64,000 bases of DNA from Actinocatenispora sp036503555 (GCA_036503555.1 DASXWQ010000021.1:1-64000), one strand, 5' to 3'. Positions 1-9,063 are shown, counted from the stretch's first letter. Translations and numbers: made by a program. The notes: generated from the sequence alone by a model not told the origin.

Positions 1-42
1 GGCCCAAGTGAGACCGCCGCCTCCGGCGGCGGCGAGGAGTGA
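1..42 (+). CDS. nuoH: C-terminal end of NADH-quinone oxidoreductase subunit H (partial)
   Basis: The window opens inside a forward reading frame whose last 13 codons give a Gly/Glu-rich tail ending GGGEE and a TGA at 40-42, three bases before the GTG of nuoI. The identity rests on position only: in actinobacterial nuo operons the gene directly before nuoI is nuoH, the membrane subunit that joins the quinone site to the membrane arm. No conserved NuoH segment is inside the window. Confidence 0.6.
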   Translation, partial: GPSETAASGGGEE

Positions 43-45
43 GTC

Positions 46-612
46 GTGTTCGAACCCATCAAGGGTTTCGGGGTCTCCCTCGCGAACATGTTCAAGCCGC
101 ATGTGACCGAGAAGTACCCGGAGAAGATGCGGCCGACGGCACCCCGGTACCACGGCCGGCACATCCTGAACCGGCACCCCGACGGGCTGGAGAAGTGCGT
201 CGGCTGCGAGCTGTGCGCGTGGGCCTGCCCGGCGGACGCGATCTACGTCGAGGGCGCCGACAACACCGACGAGGAGCGCTTCTCGCCCGGTGAGCGGTAC
301 GCCGGGACGTACCAGATCAACTACCTGCGCTGCATCTTCTGCGGCCTGTGCATCGAGGCGTGCCCGACCCGTTCGCTGACCATGAGCAACGAGTACGAGC
401 TGGCCAACGACAGCCGGCAGGACCTGATCTTCACGAAGGAGCAGCTGCTCGCGCCGCTGCTGGAAGGCATGGAGCAGCCGCCACACCCGATGCGGCTCGG
501 CGAGCGCGAGCAGGACTACTACGTCGACGCCCTGGACAACCCGGGCATGTCGGCCGGCGCCGAGTTCTCCATCCAGCAGGCGACCGCGGCGAAGCAGGGG
601 GGTGCGGCATGA
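46..612 (+). CDS. nuoI: NADH-quinone oxidoreductase subunit I (two 4Fe-4S clusters)
   Basis: A 188-residue ferredoxin-like subunit that carries electrons through clusters N6a and N6b in the peripheral arm of complex I. Two complete cluster motifs are visible: Cys51/54/57 with Cys61, and Cys96/99/102 with Cys106, each ending in CP. The GTG start follows GAGGAG in the tail of the preceding gene. Its TGA overlaps the ATG of nuoJ by four bases. Length and motif order are normal for NuoI. This is the primary copy; a diverged paralogue lies at 32185-32742. Confidence 0.95.
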   Translation: MFEPIKGFGVSLANMFKPHVTEKYPEKMRPTAPRYHGRHILNRHPDGLEKCVGCELCAWACPADAIYVEGADNTDEERFSPGERYAGTYQINYLRCIFCGLCIEACPTRSLTMSNEYELANDSRQDLIFTKEQLLAPLLEGMEQPPHPMRLGEREQDYYVDALDNPGMSAGAEFSIQQATAAKQGGAA

Positions 613-1427
613 CCGCGCACGTCCTCGCGCACCCGCTGGCCACCCAGGTGCTCGCGCTGGCCAGCCCGGGCGCCATGGGTACCGGCGAGAAGGTCGCGTT
701 CTGGGTCCTCGGCATCATCGCGCTGGGCTGCGCGATCGCCATGGTCGCCGCGCGCAACGCCATGCACTCGGCGCTGTTCCTCGTGGTGACCATGTTCTGC
801 CTGGGGATCTTCTACATCATCCAGGCCGGGCCGTTCATCGGCATGGCCCAGATCATCGTGTACACCGGCGCGATCATGATGCTGTTCCTGTTCGTGCTGA
901 TGCTCGTCGGGCGGGACGTGTCGGACTCGCTGATCGAGACGCTGCGCGGGCAGCGTACGGCCGGCATCCTGGTCGGCCTGGGCCTCGCCGGGCTGCTCGG
1001 CGGCGGCATCGCCCGGGCGCTCGGCTCGGTCGACGCCGCGGGCCTGGAGCGGGCGAACGCGGCGCACGGCGGCAACGTGCCGGGCCTCGCCGCGCTGGTC
1101 TTCACCCGGTACGTGTTCGCCTTCGAGGTGACCAGCGCGCTGCTGATCACCGCGGCGGTCGGCGCGATGATCCTGGCGCACGTCCAGCGCAACGGCGAGA
1201 AGCGTACGCAGAAGGAACAGTCCCGCGCGCGGTTCGCCGAGGGCAACAACCCGGCGCCGAAGGCGGGTCCGGGCGTGTTCGCGCACAGCAACTCGATCGC
1301 GACCCCGGCGATCCTCCCGGACGGTACGAAGTCGGCGCGGAGCATCTCGCCGCTGGTACCGGCGCGTGAGCTGACCGCCGACGAGACCCGTCCGAAGGAC
1401 ACCCTGACGGGAGGCGGAAACCAGTGA
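609..1427 (+). CDS. nuoJ: NADH-quinone oxidoreductase subunit J
   Basis: A membrane subunit of the complex I proton-pumping arm, 272 residues from the ATG that overlaps the nuoI stop. About five hydrophobic segments fill residues 20-190. The conserved third helix region with G(M)AQIIVYTGAIMMLFLF is clear and corresponds to the pi-bulge helix of NuoJ. About 75 residues of hydrophilic C-terminal extension follow the last helix, making it about 100 residues longer than the paralogue at 33544-34038. Such extensions are common in actinobacterial NuoJ. Confidence 0.95.
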   Translation: MTAHVLAHPLATQVLALASPGAMGTGEKVAFWVLGIIALGCAIAMVAARNAMHSALFLVVTMFCLGIFYIIQAGPFIGMAQIIVYTGAIMMLFLFVLMLVGRDVSDSLIETLRGQRTAGILVGLGLAGLLGGGIARALGSVDAAGLERANAAHGGNVPGLAALVFTRYVFAFEVTSALLITAAVGAMILAHVQRNGEKRTQKEQSRARFAEGNNPAPKAGPGVFAHSNSIATPAILPDGTKSARSISPLVPARELTADETRPKDTLTGGGNQ

Positions 1428-1557
1428 CTCCGATGCCCGGCGACCTCCCCCGCTCCGCTCCTCGGTCGCTAGCGCTCCCTGCAGACCGGGATCCCGAGTC
1501 GCGTGCTCGGGTCACGGTTGGCGACTCGGGACCCCGTCTCACTTCGGAGGCCGCCTC
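1428..1557 (+). repeat. 130-bp insertion with a stem-loop between nuoJ and nuoK
   Basis: All other visible junctions of this operon are overlaps or gaps of ten bases or fewer, but here 130 bases intervene. They contain two 16-base arms (1487-1502 and 1521-1536) that pair with one mismatch around an 18-base loop. Upstream, at about 1451-1470, lies a reversed copy of the GAGCGGAGCGAG-type sequence seen in other intergenic regions of this window. A good ribosome site (GGAGG at 1546-1550) ends the insert. It may be a REP-like element or a processing/attenuation stem that sets the nuoJ to nuoK ratio. Confidence 0.6.
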
Positions 1558-1857
1558 ATGACGCCGACCTACTACCTGGTGCTGTCCGCGGCGCTGTTCT
1601 GTGTCGGCGCGGTCGGCGTGCTGATCCGGCGCAACGCGATCGTCGTGTTCATGTGCGTCGAGCTGATGCTGAACGCGGGAAACCTCGCGCTGGTCACGTT
1701 CGCGCGCATCAACGGTTCCCTGGACGGCCAGATCATGGCGTTCTTCGTGATGGTGGTGGCCGCGGCGGAGGTCGTGGTCGGCCTTGCGATCATCATGTCG
1801 ATCTTCCGAACGCGCCGCTCGGCCTCCGTCGACGACTCCAACCTGCTGAAGTACTGA
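1558..1857 (+). CDS. nuoK: NADH-quinone oxidoreductase subunit K
   Basis: A 99-residue, three-helix membrane subunit of complex I (MrpC-like), the standard length for the family. The second helix carries the conserved acidic residue in the CVELMLNAGNLALV segment and the third has AAAEVVVGLAIIMSIFR, both thought to be needed for proton translocation. ATG with GGAGG seven bases upstream. It is separated from nuoJ by an unusual insert and precedes nuoL by ten bases. Confidence 0.96.
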   Translation: MTPTYYLVLSAALFCVGAVGVLIRRNAIVVFMCVELMLNAGNLALVTFARINGSLDGQIMAFFVMVVAAAEVVVGLAIIMSIFRTRRSASVDDSNLLKY

Positions 1858-1867
1858 GGACATATCG

Positions 1868-3787
1868 ATGACACTGGCCGAACAGGTGCAGTACCAGAGC
1901 GCCACCGGTGCCCTGTCGAGCGTCTGGCTGCTCATCGCGATCCCGCTGGCGAGCGCGGCGGTGTTGCTGCTGCTGGGCCGCAAGGCGGACCGGTGGGGCC
2001 ACATCCTCGGCTGCGCGAGCATCGGCGCGTCGTTCGTACTCGGGTTGTGGTACTTCTTCACGCTGCGCGGGCTCGGCCACAAGGCCGTGTCGCTGACCCT
2101 GGGCAACTTCATCGAGGTCGGCAGGCTCAAGGTCGACTGGGGCATCCTGTACGACCCGCTGTCCGCCACCTTCGTCCTGCTGATCACCGGCGTGGGTTTC
2201 CTCATCCACGTGTACGCGGTCGGCTACATGAAGGAGGACCCGGGCCGGCGCCGCTTCTTCGGGTACTTCAACCTGTTCGCCTCGGCGATGCTGCTGCTGG
2301 TGCTGGGCAACAGCTTCCTGATGACGTTCATCGGCTGGGAGGGTGTCGGCCTCGCGTCGTACCTGCTGATCTCCTGGTACCAGGACCGGCCGGCCGCGGC
2401 GACCGCGGGCAAGAAGGCGTTCCTGATGAACCGGGTCGGTGACGCCGCCTTCCTGGTCGCGATGTTCCTGATGTTCGCGAACCTCGGCAGCACCGACTTC
2501 ACCACGGTGTTCAACGGCGTCGGCGCGTTGCCGCACGGCGTGACGCTGGCGATGGCGCTGCTGCTGCTCGGCGGCGCGTGCGGCAAGTCCGGCCAGTTCC
2601 CGCTCCAGGCGTGGCTGCCGGACGCGATGGAGGGCCCGACCCCGGTGTCGGCGCTGATCCACGCCGCGACGATGGTGACGGCCGGGGTGTACCTCATCGC
2701 CCGGTCGAACCCGATCTTCGACGCCACCTCGCTCGGCCAGACCATCGTGGTCGCGGTCGGCGCGTTCACGCTGCTGCTCGGGTGCATCATCGGCTGCGCG
2801 AAGGACGACATCAAGCGCGTCCTGGCGTACTCGACGGTCAGCCAGATCGGGTACATGTTCCTCGCCGTCGGTCTCGGCGGCGGCGCGTACGCGCTGGGCA
2901 TCCTGCACCTGCTGGCGCACGGCTTCTTCAAGGCCGGGTTGTTCCTCGGCGCCGGCTCGGTCATGCACGGGATGAAGGACCAGACCGACCTGCGCCGGTT
3001 CGGTGGCCTGTGGCGCTACATGCCGGTCACCTGGGCGACGGTCGGCCTGGGATACCTGGCGATCATCGGGATTCCGCCGCTGTCCGGGTTCTTCTCGAAG
3101 GACCCGATCATCGACGCGGCGTTCGCCCGCGGCGGCTGGCAGGGCTGGGTGTTCGGGTTGGCGGCGCTGCTCGGCGCCGGGCTGACCGCGTTCTACATGA
3201 CCCGGTTGTTCGTCCTGACGTTCCACGGCAAGAAGCGGTGGACGGACGACATCGAGCACCCGCACGAGTCGCCGACGGTGATGAAGGTGCCGATGATCCT
3301 GCTCGCGGTCGGTTCGGTCGCGGCCGGTGGCCTGCTCGTGTACGGCGGCTTCACCACCTGGCTGGAGCCCGTGTTCGGCACCAAGGAGGTGCCGGGCCAC
3401 GAGCCGAACAGGGCGATGATGATCGGCATCAGCCTCGCCGTGGTCCTGGTCGGCGTGGCGGTCGCCTGGCTGCTGTTCCGCCGCGGTACGGCGCTTTCGG
3501 AGCAGCCGGCCCGCAGCCCGATCGTCCGCGCGGCCCGGGAGAACCTGTACGGGGACGTCTTCAACGAGACGGTCTTCGAACTTCCCGGCAAGCTGCTGAC
3601 CCGCGCGGCGGTCTTCTTTGACGGCAAGGGAGTCGACGGCATCGTGACCGGGGTGGCCGCCATCGTCGGCGGCAGCTCCAGCCGGCTGCGTCGACTTCAG
3701 ACCGGCTTCGTCCGGTCCTACGCGTTGACGATCCTCGGAGGTGCGCTCGTCGTGGTAGCGGCGCTCATGGCGGTGAAGCTCGGATGA
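1868..3787 (+). CDS. nuoL: NADH-quinone oxidoreductase subunit L (antiporter-like)
   Basis: The largest antiporter-like subunit, 639 residues, at the tip of the membrane arm. The Proton_antipo_N region and the long Proton_antipo_M domain are both recognisable, including GWEGVGLASYLLI, the Lys-containing GKSGQFPLQAWLPDAMEGPTP segment and VLAYSTVSQIGYM. The C-terminal hydrophobic stretch fits the lateral-helix anchor. The ATG follows GAGGA a few bases upstream, and the stop overlaps nuoM by four bases. It has a close paralogue at 34475-36406. Confidence 0.97.
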   Translation: MTLAEQVQYQSATGALSSVWLLIAIPLASAAVLLLLGRKADRWGHILGCASIGASFVLGLWYFFTLRGLGHKAVSLTLGNFIEVGRLKVDWGILYDPLSATFVLLITGVGFLIHVYAVGYMKEDPGRRRFFGYFNLFASAMLLLVLGNSFLMTFIGWEGVGLASYLLISWYQDRPAAATAGKKAFLMNRVGDAAFLVAMFLMFANLGSTDFTTVFNGVGALPHGVTLAMALLLLGGACGKSGQFPLQAWLPDAMEGPTPVSALIHAATMVTAGVYLIARSNPIFDATSLGQTIVVAVGAFTLLLGCIIGCAKDDIKRVLAYSTVSQIGYMFLAVGLGGGAYALGILHLLAHGFFKAGLFLGAGSVMHGMKDQTDLRRFGGLWRYMPVTWATVGLGYLAIIGIPPLSGFFSKDPIIDAAFARGGWQGWVFGLAALLGAGLTAFYMTRLFVLTFHGKKRWTDDIEHPHESPTVMKVPMILLAVGSVAAGGLLVYGGFTTWLEPVFGTKEVPGHEPNRAMMIGISLAVVLVGVAVAWLLFRRGTALSEQPARSPIVRAARENLYGDVFNETVFELPGKLLTRAAVFFDGKGVDGIVTGVAAIVGGSSSRLRRLQTGFVRSYALTILGGALVVVAALMAVKLG

Positions 3788-5307
3788 GCAACTTTCCCTT
3801 TCTGCCGGTGCTGACGGTTGCGCCGGCGGTGGGTGCGCTGGTCGTGGCGCTGCTGCCGCGGAGCAACGCGCAGCTGACCAAGGTGGTGGCGCTGGTCTGG
3901 TCACTGGCCGTGCTGGTCGTGACCGCGATCATGTGCGTGGTCTTCAAGGCGCACGGCCCGCGGTTCCAGTTCCACGACTCGTACTCGTGGATCAAGACGT
4001 GGGGCATCAACTTCACGTTCCAGGCGGACGGCATCGCCCTGGTGATGCTGGCGCTGACCGCGGTACTCGTGCCGATCGTGATCGTGGCGAGCTGGCACGA
4101 CGCCGAGCGGTCGAAGCGTTCGGTCAGCACGTACTTCGCGCTGCTGCTGGCGCTGGAAGCGACGATGATCGGCGTGTTCGCCGCGTCGGACATCTTCCTG
4201 TTCTACGTGTTCTTCGAGGTCATGCTCGTCCCGATGTACTTCCTGATCGGGTCGTACGGCGGGCCGCGCCGGCAGTACGCGGCGGTCAAGTTCTTCCTGT
4301 ACTCGCTGTTCGGCGGGCTGCTGATGCTGGCGGCCGTGATCGGGCTGTGGGTCGTCGGCGGGCACACCCTCGACTGGAACGCGCTGCAGCACGCGAACCT
4401 CGACACCGGGGTGGCGCGCTGGATCTTCCTCGGGTTCTTCCTGGCGTTCGCGATCAAGGCGCCGTTCTTCCCGTTCCACACCTGGCTGCCGGACGCCGGT
4501 GGCGCCGCGCCGGCGGGTGCGGCGGCGCTGCTCGTCGGCGTGCTGGACAAGGTCGGCACGTACGGGATCCTGCGGTTCTGCCTGCCGCTGTTCCCGGAGG
4601 CGTCGCGGTTCTTCGCGCCGCTGGCGTTGGCCCTGTCGATCATCGGGATCATCTACGGCGCGTTGCTCGCGGTGGGGCAGAACGACCTGAAGCGGCTCGT
4701 GGCGTACACGTCGATCGCGCACTTCGGCTTCATCGGCATCGGCATCTTCGCGTTCACCAGCCAGGCCGGTACGGGCGCCGTGCTCTACATGCTCAACCAC
4801 GGCCTGTCGACCGGCGCGCTGTTCCTGATCGTCGGGATGCTGGTGCAGCGCCGCGGCTCGGCGAACGTACGGGACTTCGGCGGTGCGTCGAAGCTGGTGC
4901 CGCTGCTGGCGGGCTGCTTCCTGATCGCCGGCCTGTCGTCGCTGTCGCTGCCCGGCACGTCGCCGTTCGTCAGCGAGTTCCTGGTCCTGATCGGCACGTT
5001 CACCACGCACAAGGCGCTGGCGATCGTGGCGACCTCGGGCGTCATCCTGGCCGCCGGGTACATCCTCTGGATGTACCAGCGTTCGATGCAGGGCACGCTC
5101 AACCCGGAGCTGGCCAAGGTGGACGGCTTCAAGCAGGACCTGACCGGTCGGGAGAAGTGGGTCGTCGCGCCGCTGATCCTGCTGATTCTGGTGCTCGGGG
5201 TCTACCCGAAGCCGGTGATCAACGTGATCAGCCCCGCCGTGACCGCGACCATGCACGACATCGGCAAGTCCGATCCGGTCCCTAGCGCGGTAGGGGAGAA
5301 CAAGTGA
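3784..5307 (+). CDS. nuoM: NADH-quinone oxidoreductase subunit M (antiporter-like)
   Basis: An antiporter-like proton-pumping subunit, 507 residues with about 14 membrane segments. Diagnostic stretches include FYVFFEVMLVPMYFLIG with the key glutamate, KAPFFPFHTWLPDA with the pumping lysine, and LKRLVAYTSIAHFGF. The ATG overlaps the nuoL TGA and the TGA overlaps the GTG of nuoN, so all three antiporter-like genes are translationally coupled. Confidence 0.97.
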   Translation: MSNFPFLPVLTVAPAVGALVVALLPRSNAQLTKVVALVWSLAVLVVTAIMCVVFKAHGPRFQFHDSYSWIKTWGINFTFQADGIALVMLALTAVLVPIVIVASWHDAERSKRSVSTYFALLLALEATMIGVFAASDIFLFYVFFEVMLVPMYFLIGSYGGPRRQYAAVKFFLYSLFGGLLMLAAVIGLWVVGGHTLDWNALQHANLDTGVARWIFLGFFLAFAIKAPFFPFHTWLPDAGGAAPAGAAALLVGVLDKVGTYGILRFCLPLFPEASRFFAPLALALSIIGIIYGALLAVGQNDLKRLVAYTSIAHFGFIGIGIFAFTSQAGTGAVLYMLNHGLSTGALFLIVGMLVQRRGSANVRDFGGASKLVPLLAGCFLIAGLSSLSLPGTSPFVSEFLVLIGTFTTHKALAIVATSGVILAAGYILWMYQRSMQGTLNPELAKVDGFKQDLTGREKWVVAPLILLILVLGVYPKPVINVISPAVTATMHDIGKSDPVPSAVGENK

Positions 5308-6866
5308 GCCCGCAACTGGCAGCCGACATCACGCTGCCGCACATCGACTACGTCGCGATCCTGCCGATGCTGATCCTGCTCGGCATGGCGTGCGTCGGGG
5401 TCCTGGCCGAGGCGCTCCTGCCGCGGCCGGCGCGGTACGGTGCGCAGCTCGTCCTGACGCTGGCCGGTCAGGTGGCCGGCCTGGTCACGGTGATCGTGCT
5501 CGCCACCAAGCACTACGCGAAGAACCCACGGCTGACCGCGGGTGAGGCGCTGGCGGTCGACGGCCCGGCGCTGTTCCTGCAGGGTTCGCTGCTGGTGCTG
5601 GGCATCGTGGCGACGCTGCTGATCGCCGAGCGTACGGTCGAGCGGGGCGGCGCGTTCGTGGCGCAGGCCGCGGTCACCGCCGGTACGGAGGCCGACGTCG
5701 AGCAGGCCCGGCACCAGCCGAGCCAGACGGAGATCTTCCCGCTGTCGCTGTTCGCGCTCGGCGGCATGATGCTCTTCGTCTCGGCGAACGACCTGCTCAC
5801 GATGTTCGTGGCGCTGGAGGTCTTCTCCCTCCCGCTGTACCTGATGTGCGCGCTGGCCCGCCGGCGCCGCCTGCTGTCGCAGGAGGCCGCGGTCAAGTAC
5901 TTCCTGCTCGGCGCGTTCTCCTCGGCGTTCTTCGTCTACGGCATCGCCATGCTCTACGGGTTCGCCGGCTCGGTGCGGTTCCACGACATCGCCGTCGCCA
6001 CGATCTCGTCGGGCCGCAGCGACCTGCTGATGTTCATCGGCCTGGCGATGGTGGCGATCGGCCTGCTGTTCAAGGCCGCCGCGGTGCCGTTCCACGTGTG
6101 GACCCCGGACGTGTACCAGGGCGCGCCGACCCCGGTGACCGCGCTGATGGCGTCCTGCACGAAGGTCGCCGCGTTCGGTGGCATCCTGCGGGTGTTCTAC
6201 GTGGCGTTCCTGGACAGCCGCTGGGACTGGCGTCCGGTCATCGGCGTCATCGCGGTCGTCACGATGGTCATCGGCGCGGTGCTGGCGGTGACGCAGACCG
6301 ACATCAAGCGCCTGCTGGCGTACTCGTCGATCGCGAACGCCGGGTACGTGCTGACCGGTGTGCTGGCGATGCAGAAGGACGGCATCACGTCGTCGCTGTT
6401 CTACCTGGTGACGTACGGCTTCACGGTGCTGGCCGCGTTCGGCCTGGTGACACTGGTACGCGACCCGGACGGCGAGGCGACGCACCTGTCCCGGTGGGCC
6501 GGTCTCGGCCGGAAGGCACCGCTGCTGGCCGGTGTGTTCACGTTCCTCATGCTCTCCTTCGCCGGTATCCCGCTGACCAGCGGTTTCACCGGGAAGTTCG
6601 CGGTGTTCTCGGCCGCTCTGGGCGGTGGGCAGACCACCCTGGTGATCTTCGGTGTGTTGTCCAGCGTGCTGCTGGCCTTCCCGTACCTGCGGGTCGTCGT
6701 CCTGATGTACCTGCAGGAGCCGGCCGCCGACGCGCCGACCGTGGCCGTGCCGGGGGCGTTCACCTCGGCCGCGCTGGCGATCGGGGCCTTCGCCACCCTG
6801 CTGCTCGGCGTCTGGCCCAGCGTCCTGCTGGACGTGGCCAAGAACGCCGCGCAGTTCGTGGGTTGA
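5304..6866 (+). CDS. nuoN: NADH-quinone oxidoreductase subunit N (antiporter-like)
   Basis: The third antiporter-like subunit, 520 residues, last gene of the primary nuo operon. Conserved features are LTMFVALEVFSLPLYLM (key Glu), FKAAAVPFHVWTPDVYQGAPTPVTA (key Lys) and IKRLLAYSSIANAGY. Residues 100-145 hold a hydrophilic insert with many charged residues, as often seen in actinobacterial NuoN. The GTG start overlaps the nuoM stop. A terminator hairpin follows 23 bases after the stop. Confidence 0.96.
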   Translation: MSPQLAADITLPHIDYVAILPMLILLGMACVGVLAEALLPRPARYGAQLVLTLAGQVAGLVTVIVLATKHYAKNPRLTAGEALAVDGPALFLQGSLLVLGIVATLLIAERTVERGGAFVAQAAVTAGTEADVEQARHQPSQTEIFPLSLFALGGMMLFVSANDLLTMFVALEVFSLPLYLMCALARRRRLLSQEAAVKYFLLGAFSSAFFVYGIAMLYGFAGSVRFHDIAVATISSGRSDLLMFIGLAMVAIGLLFKAAAVPFHVWTPDVYQGAPTPVTALMASCTKVAAFGGILRVFYVAFLDSRWDWRPVIGVIAVVTMVIGAVLAVTQTDIKRLLAYSSIANAGYVLTGVLAMQKDGITSSLFYLVTYGFTVLAAFGLVTLVRDPDGEATHLSRWAGLGRKAPLLAGVFTFLMLSFAGIPLTSGFTGKFAVFSAALGGGQTTLVIFGVLSSVLLAFPYLRVVVLMYLQEPAADAPTVAVPGAFTSAALAIGAFATLLLGVWPSVLLDVAKNAAQFVG

Positions 6867-6888
6867 CGCAGGGTTGTGTCGTCGGCTC

Positions 6889-6932
6889 CAGGGCGTCCCG
6901 CACGTCGCGTACCGCGGCGCGGGGACGCCCTG
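6889..6932 (+). terminator. Terminator hairpin after the primary nuo operon
   Basis: CAGGGCGTCCC (6889-6899) pairs perfectly with GGGACGCCCTG (6922-6932) across a 22-base GC-rich loop that can fold further. There is no T-run, as is usual for GC-rich actinobacterial terminators. Its place just after nuoN fits the end of the operon. Confidence 0.7.
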
Positions 6933-6947
6933 AGTCGTGTCAAGGCG

Positions 6948-7000
6948 CTGTCTCGTGGATCGTCGGGCCGCCGCAGTCGGCCTGACGATTCACGAGACAG
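6948..7000. repeat. 53-bp near-perfect inverted repeat
   Basis: Two 22-base arms (6948-6969 and 6979-7000) are complementary, and the only two deviations would be G-U pairs in RNA. The loop is 9 bases. The outer end of each arm reads CTGTCTCGTG. It lies between the nuoN terminator and the next gene. It could be a second terminator, a processing site, or a MITE-like remnant, since many insertion sequences have ends ending in GAGACAG-type sequence; no flanking duplication is evident. Confidence 0.6.
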
Positions 7001-7050
7001 CCCCTGGGCTGGTGGGCTCCACCGTTCGGGCAGAGAGGCGGTGTGGCATC

Positions 7051-8079
7051 GTGGGTGACGTGGCGAGGACGCAGGCGGATCTGACGGCGACGATGGCCGT
7101 ACCCGGGCTCGACTTCGACGACGCGGAGCTTGTCGCGTCGTTGTCGGCGGGGCTGGCCGAGGTCGAGCGGGAGCTGATGGACGCCGTGGCCGGCGCCGAC
7201 CCGTTCGTCACCGAGGTCGCCCGGCACCTGATCCCGGCCGGCGGCAAGCGCACCCGGCCGCTGCTGGTGCTGCTCGGCTCGCACTTCGGCAAGCCGGTCA
7301 CTCCCGAGGTGGTCCGGGCGGCCGTGGTGGTGGAGCTGACCCACCTGGCCACGCTCTACCACGACGACGTGATGGACGAGGCGAACGTCCGGCGCAGCAC
7401 CGAGAGCGCGAACTCCCGGTTCGGCAACTCCGTCGCCATCCTCACCGGTGACTACCTGTTCGCCCGCGCCTCGGACATCGTGGCCGACCTGGGCCCCGCC
7501 GCCGTACGGATCCAGGCGCGGACGTTCGCCCGGCTGGTACACGGCCAGATCCGGGAGACCAGCGGCCCGCGCGACGCCGACCCGATCGTCCACTACCTCG
7601 ACGTACTCGCGGAGAAGACCGGCTCGCTGATCGCCACGTCGGCCCGGTTCGGCGGGATGTTCGGCGGCGCGGAGCCGGAGACGGTGGAGGCGCTGGCCGA
7701 GTTCGCGGAGACGTTCGGCGTGGCGTTCCAGCTCTCCGACGACCTGCTGGACATCGCGTCCGAGTCCGACCAGTCGGGCAAGACCCCGGGTACGGACCTG
7801 CGCGAGGGTGTCCTCACCCTCCCCGTGCTGTACGCGCTGGGTGCCGGTGACCGCGCCGGTCGTCGCCTCGCCGAGATCGTGCGGGGCCCGGTCACCGACG
7901 ACGAGCTCCACGCCGAGGCGCTGACGCTGCTGCGCGCCTCGGACGGTCTGCTCCGCGCCCGCACCACCGTCCGGGAGTACGCGGACCGCGCCCGCGCGCA
8001 GCTCGCCCCGCTGCCGGACGTACCGGCGCGGGCGGCGCTGGAGACACTCTGCGACTTCGTCGTCGACCGTACGGGCTGA
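7051..8079 (+). CDS. Polyprenyl diphosphate synthase (menaquinone side-chain type)
   Basis: A trans-isoprenyl diphosphate synthase, 342 residues, that builds a long polyprenyl diphosphate from IPP. Both aspartate-rich motifs are present: HDDVMD (Asp105/106/109) and SDDLLD (Asp230/231/234), together with GGKRTRP near residue 65. Position after nuo, and the usual role of such genes near respiratory genes in actinobacteria, suggest the menaquinone tail. I chose the GTG at 7051 behind GAGAGG; a longer frame opens at 6937 inside the inverted repeat and is unlikely to be translated. Product chain length cannot be read from the sequence. Confidence 0.88.
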   Translation: MGDVARTQADLTATMAVPGLDFDDAELVASLSAGLAEVERELMDAVAGADPFVTEVARHLIPAGGKRTRPLLVLLGSHFGKPVTPEVVRAAVVVELTHLATLYHDDVMDEANVRRSTESANSRFGNSVAILTGDYLFARASDIVADLGPAAVRIQARTFARLVHGQIRETSGPRDADPIVHYLDVLAEKTGSLIATSARFGGMFGGAEPETVEALAEFAETFGVAFQLSDDLLDIASESDQSGKTPGTDLREGVLTLPVLYALGAGDRAGRRLAEIVRGPVTDDELHAEALTLLRASDGLLRARTTVREYADRARAQLAPLPDVPARAALETLCDFVVDRTG

Positions 8080-8086
8080 CGCCCGG

Positions 8087-9019
8087 TCAGGCGGGCCGGG
8101 CGAGACCGGCCAGGTGCGTGAGGGCGGCGGCGAGGGCGTCGTCGGCGGGTACCGCGATGTCGGGGGAGACGCCGACACCTTCCCAGTTGGTACCGGTGAC
8201 GGGGTGGAGGGAGCGGGCGACCGGGATGCTCGCCTCCAGGTGCGGATGCACCGGTACGCCGATGCGCGGGTGCGCGCCGCCGCGGGTGGTCTCGCCGACG
8301 AGCGTGGCGCGGCCGGCCTGCTGCAGGTCGTACGCGAGCTCCTCGCCGCCGGAGAAGGTACGCCCGCTGGTCAGCACGGCGACCGGGCGTTCGGTGCCGT
8401 AGCGCGGGCCGGGCACGTACGGCAGGGTCCAGAACTGGATCGTCTGCTCGCCGCCGCCGGGGATCCGGTTGACGATGTCGTTGAGGTGCGTCTCGGGCGG
8501 CAGCAGGTACGAGCAGACGAGGGCGACGGTGCCGGGGTCGCCACCGACGCAGCCGCGCAGGTCGAGGACGAGCGCCCGCGTACGGGCGAGGATGGTCATG
8601 GCGGCGGCGATCGCGTCGCCGACGAGCGTCGTCTGCCACAGGGTGGGCTCGATGGCGAGCAGGCCGACGCCGTCGTCGAGGCGTTCGACGCGGGCGATGC
8701 CGCCCATGGTGCGTTCGGCGCGGGCGGCGAACGCGGCTTCGATCGCCGCCTCGCCGGCCTCGGTGGTCGTGTCGGTGGGCTCGGGCAGTGGCTCGTCGTG
8801 GGCGATGAGCCGCAGGTGCAGGTCGCCGTTGAGCTCCTGGGCGTCGGCGGTGACTCGGGCGGCGAGGTCGGCGGGGTCCGCGGCGTCGGCGTACCGCCCG
8901 GCGGCGGCGCGGGTGCCGATCAGCTCGCCGATGCGTACGCCGTCCTCGGGGTGGACGTAGCGGGTGGTGATGAGGGTCCGCATGTCGTCGACGACGCGTG
9001 CGATCTCGCTCTGGTCCAT
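8087..9019 (-). CDS. S41-family peptidase (IRBP/tricorn-like)
   Basis: A 310-residue protein of the S41 serine peptidase family with an N-terminal helical domain (about residues 1-75) of the type found in IRBP-like members. Ser223 in TSGRTFSGGEE is the probable nucleophile, and VGETTRGG at about 241-248 supplies the conserved glutamate. There is no signal peptide, so it is probably cytoplasmic. The ATG at 9019 follows AGAGGCAG; the longer frame to 9070 would run into the promoter. It is convergent with the prenyl synthase and divergent from the ArsR-type regulator. Confidence 0.85.
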   Translation of the reverse strand: MDQSEIARVVDDMRTLITTRYVHPEDGVRIGELIGTRAAAGRYADAADPADLAARVTADAQELNGDLHLRLIAHDEPLPEPTDTTTEAGEAAIEAAFAARAERTMGGIARVERLDDGVGLLAIEPTLWQTTLVGDAIAAAMTILARTRALVLDLRGCVGGDPGTVALVCSYLLPPETHLNDIVNRIPGGGEQTIQFWTLPYVPGPRYGTERPVAVLTSGRTFSGGEELAYDLQQAGRATLVGETTRGGAHPRIGVPVHPHLEASIPVARSLHPVTGTNWEGVGVSPDIAVPADDALAAALTHLAGLARPA

Positions 9020-9063
9020 GTACCTGCCTCTCGTGGTTCGACGCAGGGAGTACAGCACCCGGG

